NCBI GenBank assembly: GCA_938028845.1
Contig: CALIZJ010000323.1
Location: 1-15,659, forward strand
DNA from: an uncultured Blautia sp.
GTDB lineage: Bacteria > Bacillota > Clostridia > Lachnospirales > Lachnospiraceae
Reading direction: 5' to 3'
DNA: 15,659 nucleotides
Part shown: piece by piece, positions 6,058 through 13,373 of the stretch
Numbering within the stretch: the first letter of the stretch is position 1
Layout of the letters: every line of letters begins with the position of its first letter
Position numbers and translations under genes: made by a program
The notes under the pieces: model-generated
What the model was told of the DNA's origin: nothing
Seen by the model: only the letters and a program-made list of their open reading frames with translations
Database searches by the model: none

Positions 6058-7515
6058 TTAAAATAACGGTTTCATTGTAGGATAAAGTGTACGGAATTTC
6101 TGGTATTTTTCTTCGTATTTTGCTACCAGTTCCGGTTCTGGCTCTACTGTATCCACAATCTTCACGATTTTCTTCGTAATGCTTTCCACATCCGGGTATG
6201 CGCCACAGCCTACTGCCGCCAGCATAGCTCCGCCCATTGCAGGTCCTTCTTCCACTTCCAGTACATCTACTTTCAGGTTCATAACATTTGCAATGATCTT
6301 TTTCCAGAGAGGGCTCTTTGCTCCGCCGCCGCAGATCTTTGTTCTCTCAATGTGAATTCCAAGGCTTCTTGCCACTTCCAGAGAATCCCTAAGTCCAAAA
6401 GCAACTCCTTCCAGCACGGCCTGGGTCATATCTGCCCTTGTAGTATCCATGCTCATGCCGAAAAATACTGCTCTTGCATCCGGATTGTTGTGCGGAGAAC
6501 GCTCGCCCATAAGGTATGGAAGATAAAAGACATTGTTCTCTCCAAGTTTGGTGATGCCTTCCTGTTCTTTTGCAAAATCGCTGGTTCCAAGGATCTCTTC
6601 CGCCCACCATTTATTACAGGAAGCGGCACTTAACATGCATCCCATCAGATGATAGCTGCCGTCTGCATGATCAAAGGAATGAAGCGCATTGTTTTCATCC
6701 ACTCCGAAGTTTTTGCTGGAGATAAAGATTGTCCCTGAAGTTCCCAGAGAAATATTGCACTGTCCGTCGCCAACAGTTCCCGTTCCTACTGCAGCAGCCG
6801 CATTGTCCCCTGCTCCTGCCACTACTTTTACCTGTTCAGAAAGTCCAAGCTCTTTGGCAATCTCCGGTTTTAAGGTGCCTACTACCTGCCAGCTCTCATA
6901 AAGCTTCGGAAGCTGTTCTTCTTTAATTCCGCAGATTTCAAGCATTTCTTTTGACCAGCAGCGGTTCTTTACATCCAAAAGCAGCATACCGGACGCATCG
7001 GACACATCTGTACAGAAAGAACCTGTCAGGCGGTATGCCAGATAATCCTTAGGCAGCATGATCTTTTCTACTCTCTTAAAGTTCTCCGGCTCGTTTTTCT
7101 GCATCCAGAGGATCTTTGGAGCAGTGAAACCTGCAAAGGCGATATTTGCTGTATACTGTGACAGCTTGTCTTTGCCGATAACGTTATTCAGATAATCTGT
7201 TTCTTCTCCTGTACGGCCATCATTCCACAAAATTGCAGGACGGATGACTTCGTCCTTTTCATCTAACGTAACCAGTCCGTGCATCTGACCGCCGCAGCCG
7301 ATTCCAGCCACCTGGCTTTTATCAATATCCTGTGTCAGCTCTTTGATACCTTCCATACTCTGGGTAAACCAGTCTGTAGGGTTCTGCTCTGACCAGCCTG
7401 GATGAGGAAAGTATAAGGGATATTCCTTGGAAACGATCTTGCAGATCTTTCCTTCTCCATCCATTAAAAGAAGCTTGACTGCGGAAGTTCCTAAATCAAC
7501 ACCTATATAATACAT
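6058..7515 (-). CDS. xylB: Xylulokinase (FGGY carbohydrate kinase)
   Basis: 485 aa with the true start at 7515: AAGGAGG (7521-7527) lies 5 nt before this ATG, while an upstream in-frame ATG at 7539 has no ribosome binding site and would place that site inside the gene. The N-terminal actin-like domain begins MYYIGVDLGTSAVKLLLMDG (phosphate-binding loop), with sugar-contact QMHG (77-80) and LWND (96-99). The catalytic Asp is D237 in AGAGDNAA. The C-terminal FGGY domain has the ATP-binding CGGGAKSPLW (395-404). These fit XylB closely, including the MHG and LWND motifs. It phosphorylates D-xylulose, or a closely related ketopentose, to the 5-phosphate. It is the last gene of the operon, after the isomerase, and is followed by a terminator. 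Exact sugar specificity is inferred from family resemblance. Confidence 0.9.
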   Translation of the reverse strand: MYYIGVDLGTSAVKLLLMDGEGKICKIVSKEYPLYFPHPGWSEQNPTDWFTQSMEGIKELTQDIDKSQVAGIGCGGQMHGLVTLDEKDEVIRPAILWNDGRTGEETDYLNNVIGKDKLSQYTANIAFAGFTAPKILWMQKNEPENFKRVEKIMLPKDYLAYRLTGSFCTDVSDASGMLLLDVKNRCWSKEMLEICGIKEEQLPKLYESWQVVGTLKPEIAKELGLSEQVKVVAGAGDNAAAAVGTGTVGDGQCNISLGTSGTIFISSKNFGVDENNALHSFDHADGSYHLMGCMLSAASCNKWWAEEILGTSDFAKEQEGITKLGENNVFYLPYLMGERSPHNNPDARAVFFGMSMDTTRADMTQAVLEGVAFGLRDSLEVARSLGIHIERTKICGGGAKSPLWKKIIANVMNLKVDVLEVEEGPAMGGAMLAAVGCGAYPDVESITKKIVKIVDTVEPEPELVAKYEEKYQKFRTLYPTMKPLF

Positions 7516-7534
7516 GTTTTCCTCCTTATTAGAA

Positions 7535-7563
7535 TGCATCCCAGGGAAGCTCCCCGGGATGCA
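7535..7563 (-). other. Intercistronic stem-loop between isomerase and xylB
   Basis: TGCATCCC (7535-7542) pairs with GGGATGCA (7556-7563). After one mismatch the stem continues GGGA/TCCC around a 3-nt loop, giving an 8+4 bp stem. It fills most of the 60-nt gap, just upstream of the xylB ribosome binding site. On the minus strand no T-run follows, so it is more likely an mRNA processing or 3'-stabilising element than a terminator. Confidence 0.6.
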
Positions 7564-7575
7564 GTTTTTATCTGA

Positions 7576-9063
7576 TTATTTCCATGGATTTTCTGTAGGA
7601 TATCTTACGCCTGCCGGCTGATTATAACCGATCTCTTCTACAGGCACGCCGATGTATTTAAATACCTCAAACAGCTCTTTTCCGAAATGTCCGAAAGCAA
7701 CGGCTCCGTGATGAGGATATCCGCCCTCGATAAGTACGTGACGATAGAAACGCCCCATCTCTGGAATTGCGAAAATACCGATGGAACCAAAGGAGCGTGT
7801 AGCTACCGGAAGCACTTCGCCCTGTGCAATGTAAGCACGCAGTTTGTTATCCGCAGTGCTCTGCAGACGGTAGAATGTGATTTCTCCCGGAATGATATCT
7901 CCTTCCAGTGTACCCTGTGTTACTTCTTCCGGAAGATTTCTTGCCATGATCATCTGGTATCTCATCTCGCAGGAAGTCAGCTTGCCGGAAGCTGTATTTC
8001 CACAGTGGAAGCCCATGAAGGTATCTTTCTGTGTATAATTGTATTTGCCCTGGATATCGCTTGCATACATATCGTTAGGAACGGTATTGTTAATGTCAAG
8101 AAGTGTAACTGTATCATTGCTTACAACAGTTCCGATAAACTCGCTTAATGCACCGTAAATATCCACTTCACAGGATACCGGGATTCCCTGTGCTGCAAGG
8201 CGGCTGTTTACATAACATGGTACAAAGCCAAACTGTGTCTGGAATGCAGGCCAGCATTTTCCAGCAATGGTCACATATTTACGATAGCCTCTGTGCTCCT
8301 CTACCCAGTCTTTTAAGGTAAGCTCATACTGAGCAAGCTTGGTAAGGATTTCCGGTTTCTTATTTCCAGCGCCCAGTTCTTCTTCCATCTCTTTTACGAT
8401 GCTTGGGATTCTCTCATCACCAGCATGTTTGTTAAATGCTTCAAAAAGATCCAGCTCGGAATTTTCTTCGATTTCTACACCGATGTTGTAAAGCTGTTTG
8501 ATCGGTGCATTACATGCAAGGAAGTTTAATGGACGAGGACCAAAGCTTATGATCTTCAGGTTATTCAGTCCCTCGATCGCTTTTGCGATCGGAACGAATT
8601 CATGGATCATATCTGCACATTCCTCTGCGTTTCCTACCGGATACTCAGGAATATAAGCCTTTACATTGCGAAGCTGCAGGTTATAGCTTGCGTTCAGCAT
8701 ACCACAGTAAGCATCGCCTCTTCCCTGTACTAAATCGTCTCCTGTCTCCTCAGCAGCAGCGATAAACATCTTTGGTCCTTCAAAGTGTTTTGCAAGAAGT
8801 GTTTCGGAAATTTCCGGTCCGAAGTTTCCAAGATATACGCAAAGAGCGTTACATCCTGCTTTCTTGATGTCTTCCAGAGCCTGTACCATATGAATTTCGC
8901 TCTCTACGATACATACTGGACATTCATAGATTTCACTTGCGTCATATTTTTTTGCATATGCTTCTACCAGTGCTTTTCTTCTGTTTACGGAAAGGCTTTC
9001 CGGGAAACAGTCACGGCTTACTGCTACGATTCCTATTTTTACTTTTGGCATATTATCGATCAT
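7576..9063 (-). CDS. L-fucose/L-arabinose isomerase family protein
   Basis: 495 aa, the usual size of stand-alone FucI/AraA-like isomerases in Clostridia. The N-terminal half is a Rossmann-like ligand domain (VKIGIVAVSRDCFPESL, 8-24). The C-terminal half carries the catalytic fold. Candidate metal and catalytic residues by family pattern are E299 in CEVDIYG (298-304), D323 in LLDINN (321-326), H353 in FHCGN (352-356), and H451/H452 in GGYPHHGAVAFG (447-458). These enzymes interconvert an aldose and ketose using Mn2+ in the cytoplasm. With xylulokinase next door, the ketose product is likely a ketopentose such as D-xylulose; the aldose could be D-lyxose, D-xylose, D-arabinose or another. AAAGGAG lies 8 nt before the ATG at 9063; a second Met at residue 5 has no ribosome binding site. 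It is the middle gene of the operon. Confidence 0.85.
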   Translation of the reverse strand: MIDNMPKVKIGIVAVSRDCFPESLSVNRRKALVEAYAKKYDASEIYECPVCIVESEIHMVQALEDIKKAGCNALCVYLGNFGPEISETLLAKHFEGPKMFIAAAEETGDDLVQGRGDAYCGMLNASYNLQLRNVKAYIPEYPVGNAEECADMIHEFVPIAKAIEGLNNLKIISFGPRPLNFLACNAPIKQLYNIGVEIEENSELDLFEAFNKHAGDERIPSIVKEMEEELGAGNKKPEILTKLAQYELTLKDWVEEHRGYRKYVTIAGKCWPAFQTQFGFVPCYVNSRLAAQGIPVSCEVDIYGALSEFIGTVVSNDTVTLLDINNTVPNDMYASDIQGKYNYTQKDTFMGFHCGNTASGKLTSCEMRYQMIMARNLPEEVTQGTLEGDIIPGEITFYRLQSTADNKLRAYIAQGEVLPVATRSFGSIGIFAIPEMGRFYRHVLIEGGYPHHGAVAFGHFGKELFEVFKYIGVPVEEIGYNQPAGVRYPTENPWK

Positions 9064-9127
9064 GATTTTATCTCCTTTCTTTATCCCCGGAGCAGGTATT
9101 TTCTGTGCCAGGGTATCCCTTCTTTAT

Positions 9128-9745
9128 TTAATCAATGGTGATATTTTCTCCCTTAAGACCGTTAAAAGCGCCGTCAATAGCAGCTTCTTCATGGCCGATG
9201 AGCCATTTATTCTTCGCGGTCATAAGTGCGTCCTCTCCTGTCTTAGCTAACGGGAAAGTGATGTCCGTGTTTGTTCCTCTTGGAAGAACTACTACACACT
9301 GGAATCCTCCCTCTGCCACGTGGCAGGGTGCATAATGAAGGGTTGTTGCATAAACCTCAATGGCTGTCCCTGCTGGTACCAGGAATGCTTCGATCTTCGA
9401 GGTATCATAGGTAAAATCTTCTGTGATATCCTGCTGGCATCCAATGAGCAGTACCAGGTCTGTTACTGCCACATTGATCTCAGAACAGCGGTGATACTCT
9501 ACTGCATTCAGTTTTTTGTTATGTCCATTGCAGTATCCGATCTGTATCGGGAGTCCCCCAAATCCCCGATTCTGAAATTCTCCGGCTATATCCAGAGCCT
9601 CCAGCTCTTCCACTGACGGAACATAAACTGTATCTTCCGGCACTGGTGTATGCTTCATCTCCCGCAAAAGAGCGCCAAGGTCGTAACCGTTTAACACCTT
9701 TCCGTATTTCCGGAATGAAGCATCTGTCACATTCTGAATTTTCAA
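9128..9745 (-). CDS. DUF4867 family protein (cupin-like), TTG start
   Basis: 205 aa, first gene of the sugar operon. It resembles DUF4867, a family of about 200 residues found next to sugar isomerases and FGGY kinases in Clostridia. The core (about 80-165) is beta-rich: NAVEYHRCSEINVAVTD (79-95), then VPAGTAIEVYATTLHYAPCH (124-143) and GGFQCVVVLPRGTNTD (147-162). This pattern matches a cupin or ureidoglycolate-lyase-like barrel with possible metal ligands His/Glu. The first codon is TTG (9745-9743), supported by AAGGAGGAGG 6 nt upstream; no ATG or GTG lies closer. A role as sugar epimerase, mutarotase or sugar-acid enzyme in the same pathway is inference from position only; no reaction is established here. 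There is a 64-nt gap to the isomerase. No signal peptide. Confidence 0.8.
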   Translation of the reverse strand: MKIQNVTDASFRKYGKVLNGYDLGALLREMKHTPVPEDTVYVPSVEELEALDIAGEFQNRGFGGLPIQIGYCNGHNKKLNAVEYHRCSEINVAVTDLVLLIGCQQDITEDFTYDTSKIEAFLVPAGTAIEVYATTLHYAPCHVAEGGFQCVVVLPRGTNTDITFPLAKTGEDALMTAKNKWLIGHEEAAIDGAFNGLKGENITID

Positions 9746-9836
9746 AATATACCTCCTCCTTTTCTCTTCAGGTATCCAGGAAAAGCAAAGGCATCCCGTT
9801 CTTGTAAAAGCCCTGCCCCGGATCCGTTTTTCTTAT
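9746..9836 (-). promoter_or_regulatory. Probable promoter/operator region of the sugar operon
   Basis: This stretch lies between the araC terminator and the DUF4867 start, so initiation of the sugar operon must fall here unless there is readthrough from araC. No convincing -35/-10 pair is visible (best is TTTACA at 9810-9805 with no good -10), which would suit a promoter that needs an activator such as the upstream AraC protein. No operator repeat could be identified by eye. Confidence 0.35.
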
Positions 9837-9838
9837 GG

Positions 9839-9865
9839 AAAAAGCATACCACAAAAGAGGTATGC
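9839..9865 (-). terminator. Intrinsic terminator of the HAD-araC unit
   Basis: Read on the minus strand, GCATACC (9865-9859), loop TCTTTTGT and GGTATGC (9850-9844) are followed directly by TTTTT (9843-9839). The hairpin begins 23 nt after the AraC stop codon. This separates the regulator transcript from the sugar operon. Confidence 0.85.
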
Positions 9866-9888
9866 CTTCGCCGTTTTTCTTGTCTTAT

Positions 9889-10740
9889 CTATAGCACTTT
9901 CTTGACATTTTTATCTTCTTCCATTTTCTTTTTCCTTGCCTGGCTTGGTGCTGTTTTATACCGTTTCTGGAACTCCTTGGAAAAGGATCTGCTGGTACAA
10001 AAGCCATGTTTTATAGCGATCTCGCTGATGGTGGCGTCTGTATTCATAAGTTCCCTGTAGGCATATGCCATCCGGATATCCTGCAAATATGTCTTAAAAT
10101 TGACTTTGGCATATTTATGGAACATTCTTGACAGATACTCTGTGGAATATCCGAATACGGACGCCACTGCCGAAAGTTTTAAATCTTCCTGATAGTGTTC
10201 CCGCATGTAGGTAGTGATCTTTGACAACGTGTCCAGATGTCTGCTGTGACGGATTTCTTTTTCTTTTGCCTCGTCCACCCTGTAGGTGTTTACAAGCTGG
10301 TATAGGATTTCATAGAAAAAAGACCGTACACGAAATTCATAGCCGCTTCCTTTTGCCAGATAGGTCTCATACATTTTTTTAAGGAGCTTCCATAAAGAAG
10401 TATTTTGTTTCTCTCCCACCGGAGAAAAACGGATAAAACGCTGTGCTGTATAATAATCCTCAAACTGCCGTAAAGGAATCTGCAGTACCACTGTCCGGTT
10501 CTTTTCGGGGGCATGGATGGAATGGATCTCATTGGAATTAATGATGATCAGTTCTCCTGCTTCCAGAGGATATTGTACTTCATTTAAATAAAACCGCAGG
10601 GAACCTTCCAAAACAGCAAAGATTTCTACGGAAGTATGCCAATGCTTTTCTCTTACATAATTTCCTTCCGCTCCTTCAAAAAGAAACAGTTTAAATGGCA
10701 TCCCCTCATCGGGAATGATCAGCTCATGCTGAAATTCCAT
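9889..10740 (-). CDS. AraC-family transcriptional regulator with N-terminal cupin
   Basis: 283 aa. The N-terminal half (about 5-120) is a cupin sensor domain (EKHWHTSVEIFAVLEGSL about 32-49, then GELIIINSNEIHSIHAP about 72-88), with the paired His/Glu pattern of sugar-binding AraC proteins. The C-terminal half (about 175-275) holds two helix-turn-helix motifs: LSAVASVFGYSTEYLSRMFH and ISEIAIKHGFCTSRSFSKEF, the latter followed by the usual FQKRYKTAPSQARK end. It is predicted to bind DNA as a dimer and to respond to a sugar. It is encoded just upstream of the DUF4867-isomerase-kinase operon on the same strand but separated by a terminator, so it probably controls that operon. AAAGGAGG lies about 10 nt before the ATG. 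It follows the HAD gene by 34 nt, so both likely share one transcript. Confidence 0.9.
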   Translation of the reverse strand: MEFQHELIIPDEGMPFKLFLFEGAEGNYVREKHWHTSVEIFAVLEGSLRFYLNEVQYPLEAGELIIINSNEIHSIHAPEKNRTVVLQIPLRQFEDYYTAQRFIRFSPVGEKQNTSLWKLLKKMYETYLAKGSGYEFRVRSFFYEILYQLVNTYRVDEAKEKEIRHSRHLDTLSKITTYMREHYQEDLKLSAVASVFGYSTEYLSRMFHKYAKVNFKTYLQDIRMAYAYRELMNTDATISEIAIKHGFCTSRSFSKEFQKRYKTAPSQARKKKMEEDKNVKKVL

Positions 10741-10774
10741 ATATCCGTCCCTCCTTTTTATTCTCTGTGTATTT

Positions 10775-11599
10775 TTACGGGATAAATTTGCGAATGGCCT
10801 TTCCTACCCCATCCTGTTCGTTTGTCCCGGTTATATAGAAAGCGGATCTTTTACAGTTTTCCGTTCCGTTTTCCATGGCAATGCCGTATTTTACCAATGT
10901 AAGCATCTCCATGTCGTTATCCCCGTCTCCAAATGCCATCGCCTCGTCCTTGGAAACTCCAAGTTTTTTCAGGATCACAGAAAGGGTGTTTCCTTTTCCT
11001 GCATTTATGTGGCCTGCCTCCAACATATGAGGAACAGAGGAGGTCACATAAATATCCTTTATATGTTCCAGCAGCATGTCTTTGATCCGCTCTTTTTCTT
11101 TCCTAACCCCAGTGGCAAAGGCAATACTGTCTATTCTTTCTCTGTTTTCCCAGGCAAAGGCGCAGATATCAAGGACACTCTTTCTCGTTTTCTTTACATA
11201 TGCGGCGCCGAACTGTGTAGCGCCGAAGCGCTCCGGGGCGTTTACATATTCCTGCTGGGCGTAGGGAACGCCTTCGATAAATATTTCCATGGCCGCATCT
11301 TTGGGCCTTTCCAGTTTAATAAGTGCTTCTATCGTCTCCGGACTCATCCGGCACTGATACACCCGCTCTCGGCTGGCAATGGAATAGACTGCAGCGCCAT
11401 TGGAAGTGATCACATATTCTATCCCGGGAAATTGAAGCACCTCCTCCGGAATGGAAGTAAACGCCCTTCCGGTAGCCGGTATGAAATGGCAGCCTTTCCC
11501 CATGGCATGAAGAATGGCTTCTTTTGTATACGTTGTTATTTCTTTTTTGTCTGTCAGAAGGGTTCCGTCCAGATCGCTGGCGATCAATTTAATGGGCAT
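10775..11599 (-). CDS. Cof-type HAD-IIB family sugar-phosphate phosphatase
   Basis: 274 aa with all four HAD motifs. Motif I is DLDGTL (D9 nucleophile, D11 acid/base), motif II is in VITSNGA (S66 or nearby), motif III is K202 in AGKGNTL, and motif IV is GDGDNDMEML (224-233). A C2-type cap lies between motifs II and III (about 85-190). Family members dephosphorylate sugar phosphates and related metabolites, or flavin and pyridoxal phosphates, with Mg2+ in the cytoplasm. Its position ahead of the AraC regulator and sugar operon fits detoxification of a phosphorylated sugar, but substrate cannot be read from sequence. GAGGAGG lies 7 nt before the ATG at 11599. It is the first gene of its transcript, with a good promoter about 60 nt upstream. 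Confidence 0.9.
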   Translation of the reverse strand: MPIKLIASDLDGTLLTDKKEITTYTKEAILHAMGKGCHFIPATGRAFTSIPEEVLQFPGIEYVITSNGAAVYSIASRERVYQCRMSPETIEALIKLERPKDAAMEIFIEGVPYAQQEYVNAPERFGATQFGAAYVKKTRKSVLDICAFAWENRERIDSIAFATGVRKEKERIKDMLLEHIKDIYVTSSVPHMLEAGHINAGKGNTLSVILKKLGVSKDEAMAFGDGDNDMEMLTLVKYGIAMENGTENCKRSAFYITGTNEQDGVGKAIRKFIP

Positions 11600-11663
11600 G
11601 ATAGGCCTCCTCTTCGTGTAGTGCCTGCGGGGCAGGATAAGATATTTTCTTTGCTTTTATCCT

Positions 11664-11692
11664 ATCATACACGAAATCTGCACACAAGTAAA
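11664..11692 (-). promoter_or_regulatory. Promoter of the HAD-araC unit
   Basis: On the minus strand TTTACT (11692-11687) is followed after 17 nt by TATGAT (11669-11664), close to the sigma-A consensus. The predicted start is near 11657, giving a leader of about 58 nt that contains a small CCTGC/GCAGG hairpin (11624-11636). Confidence 0.6.
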
Positions 11693-11840
11693 TTCCGCCG
11701 GCAATAACAGTAGCGTTTTTTCACCAAAACATGCTAAAATAGGTTTATAAAACCCGAAAAATATTTCGCCTGCTTTCGTTCCCATAATCTGTAAGGAAAG
11801 CTGCAGCTAAATTTTCACATTACTGTCAGGAGGTATTTTT

Positions 11841-12395
11841 ATGTATACACTTACCCGTCACGAAGCATCCATTCCCGTATCGGATTATATCCAAGGATAT
11901 GTGGATATTCCCACTTTTTTAGGAGCCTGTCAGGCCTGCCCTAATTATGGCAAAGTCTGGTCCTGTCCGCCCTATGATTTTGATGTGCTGCAATACTGGA
12001 AGGGATATACCACGCTTCATCTTCTTGCATCAAAAATCACTTTTGATGAAGACGTTCTGGCAAGGGAATATTCTAAAGAAGAACTCGCCGCCATCACAAA
12101 TGAAGTTCTGCCCAAAGAAAAACAACAACTCAGCGAGGAACTGTTTCTTCTGGAAAAGGAATATCCGGGAAGCGTAAGTTTATCTGCCGGAAGCTGCACA
12201 CTCTGCAAAAACGGCTGTGCGAAAAAGGAAGGGCTCCCCTGCCGTTATCCTGAAACTATGCGGTATTCTATCGAATCTTTAGGGGGAAATGTAGGCCTTA
12301 CTATTGAAAAGCTTATGGGAGTAAAGCTTGAGTGGATGGAAGAAGGCCGGCTGCCCCATCATTTCGTCTTGGTAAGCGGACTCTTAATCCCTTAG
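11841..12395 (+). CDS. DUF2284 family metal-binding protein
   Basis: 184 aa. Two cysteine groups typical of DUF2284 are present: C30-x2-C33-x8-C42 (GACQACPNYGKVWSCPPYDF, 28-47) and C119-x2-C122-x3-C126-x7-C134 (CTLCKNGCAKKEGLPC), followed by the conserved RYPETMRYSIESLGGNVG (135-152). The cysteine pattern implies an iron-sulfur cluster or other metal site; the biochemical role of the family is not established to my knowledge. No signal peptide or membrane helix. AGGAGG lies 7 nt before the ATG. The 240-nt gap to the divergent HAD gene must contain its promoter, but only an A/T-rich -10-like TAAAAT (11735-11740) without a good -35 is seen. No terminator follows, so transcription may run into the ABC operon 114 nt downstream. 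Confidence 0.85.
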   Translation: MYTLTRHEASIPVSDYIQGYVDIPTFLGACQACPNYGKVWSCPPYDFDVLQYWKGYTTLHLLASKITFDEDVLAREYSKEELAAITNEVLPKEKQQLSEELFLLEKEYPGSVSLSAGSCTLCKNGCAKKEGLPCRYPETMRYSIESLGGNVGLTIEKLMGVKLEWMEEGRLPHHFVLVSGLLIP

Positions 12396-12413
12396 GCATC
12401 ACAAATATTATTC

Positions 12414-12442
12414 TTGACAGGAGGGGATATATTGCATATACT
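12414..12442 (+). promoter_or_regulatory. Strong promoter of the ABC exporter operon
   Basis: A perfect -35 TTGACA (12414-12419), then 17 nt, then TATACT (12437-12442). The -35 starts 18 nt after the DUF2284 stop. Initiation is expected near 12449, inside the palindrome described separately, so a protein bound there would block polymerase. Confidence 0.8.
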
Positions 12443-12470
12443 GTATATATAAACATATACAGTATATGCA
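12433..12470 (+). promoter_or_regulatory. Large palindromic operator for the GntR/YtrA regulator (predicted)
   Basis: A perfect 16-bp inverted repeat: TGCATATACTGTATAT (12433-12448), spacer ATAAAC, ATATACAGTATATGCA (12455-12470). Each arm is itself a 13-bp palindrome, ATATAC-T-GTATAT and ATATAC-A-GTATAT, so the site may bind two regulator dimers. The left arm covers the -10. The right arm is followed by a partial tandem copy: CAGTATATGCA (12460-12470) then CAGTATTTACA (12471-12481), 9 of 11 identical. The GntR protein encoded in this operon is the likely binder. Lacking a T-run, it is not a terminator. Confidence 0.75.
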
Positions 12471-12509
12471 CAGTATTTACAGATATGTGTACACTGGGGA
12501 GGGATTAGT

Positions 12510-13373
12510 ATGAATTCTCTGTTGGAAGTAAAGGGGCTCTGTAAAAAATTAGATGGATTTTCCTTGGAAAATATCAGTTTTGAGCTGAAGCCAGGATATA
12601 TTATGGGGCTTATCGGGGTGAATGGTTCCGGAAAGACTACGCTGCTGCACACCATTTTAAACCTTTATCAGCCGGACAGCGGCAGTGTGACCGTATCTGG
12701 ATATCCCATGGAAAACCAGGATACAGAAGCGAAGGCACGAATCGGAGCCGTATTGGAAAAGGATTTTTTTGAGGAAGAATGGACTGTTAAAAAAAATGGG
12801 CGTGTTTACGGAGCCTTTTATTCCGATTTTTCACTTTCGGTATTTTTACAGGCATGCAGCCGCTTTGAGGTACCCCCAGAACGAAAGGTAAAAGAACTTT
12901 CCAAAGGTACCCGCAGGAAAATGCAGTTTGCTTTTGCTCTTTCTCACAATCCTTTGCTTTACTTTATGGACGAACCGGCAGACGGACTGGACCCGGGGTT
13001 CCGAAGGAGCCTTCTCTCCTGTATGCAGGAAATTGTAGAATCCGGAGAGCGAAGCGTGATTTTTTCCACACATCTCACCGAAGATCTGGATAAGGTTGCA
13101 GATTATATCCTGCTTATCCATGAGGGAAAAATGTTATTCTGCCTGGATAAGGAAAGCCTGTACAGCCGTTTTCGCCTTGTAAAAGGAACAAAAGAGGAAC
13201 TTATGGCTCTTCCGGACAAATGGGTTGTGGGAATGGAACATAAAGCTTACCACAGCGAAGCGCTTATTTCTCTTACAGAAGAAAACCGCTCCCGCTTCGG
13301 ACAGCTTCCGGCTCCTAAACTTGCTTCTATTTTCTATTATTGTGAAAGGGGGAAAGACTCATGTGGAAATTAA
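12510..13373 (+). CDS. ABC exporter ATP-binding protein 1 (YtrB/BcrA-like)
   Basis: 287 aa. Walker A is GVNGSGKTT (36-44, K42), signature LSKGT (130-134), Walker B LLYFMDE (149-155), D-loop GLDP (159-162) and H-loop H188. The Q-loop position reads Glu (IGAVLE, E83). The C-terminal extension after about 210 is longer than in the second ATPase of the operon. It powers an ABC-2 type exporter at the inner face of the membrane together with the permease encoded next. GGGAGGG lies 6 nt before the ATG at 12510. The 3' end overlaps the permease start by 13 nt, indicating translational coupling. Relatives with a YtrA-type regulator are linked to antibiotic or envelope-stress responses, which is the best inference; the substrate is unknown. 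Confidence 0.9.
   Translation: MNSLLEVKGLCKKLDGFSLENISFELKPGYIMGLIGVNGSGKTTLLHTILNLYQPDSGSVTVSGYPMENQDTEAKARIGAVLEKDFFEEEWTVKKNGRVYGAFYSDFSLSVFLQACSRFEVPPERKVKELSKGTRRKMQFAFALSHNPLLYFMDEPADGLDPGFRRSLLSCMQEIVESGERSVIFSTHLTEDLDKVADYILLIHEGKMLFCLDKESLYSRFRLVKGTKEELMALPDKWVVGMEHKAYHSEALISLTEENRSRFGQLPAPKLASIFYYCERGKDSCGN

Noticed and set aside
7535..7568. Plus-strand terminator (stem followed by GTTTTTATC)
   Set aside because: It looks like an intrinsic terminator on the + strand, but no + strand gene ends there; treated as an intercistronic hairpin on the minus-strand transcript.
12433..12470. Terminator for DUF2284
   Set aside because: The perfect hairpin is A/T-rich, lacks a following T-run and overlaps a strong promoter, so an operator is the better reading.
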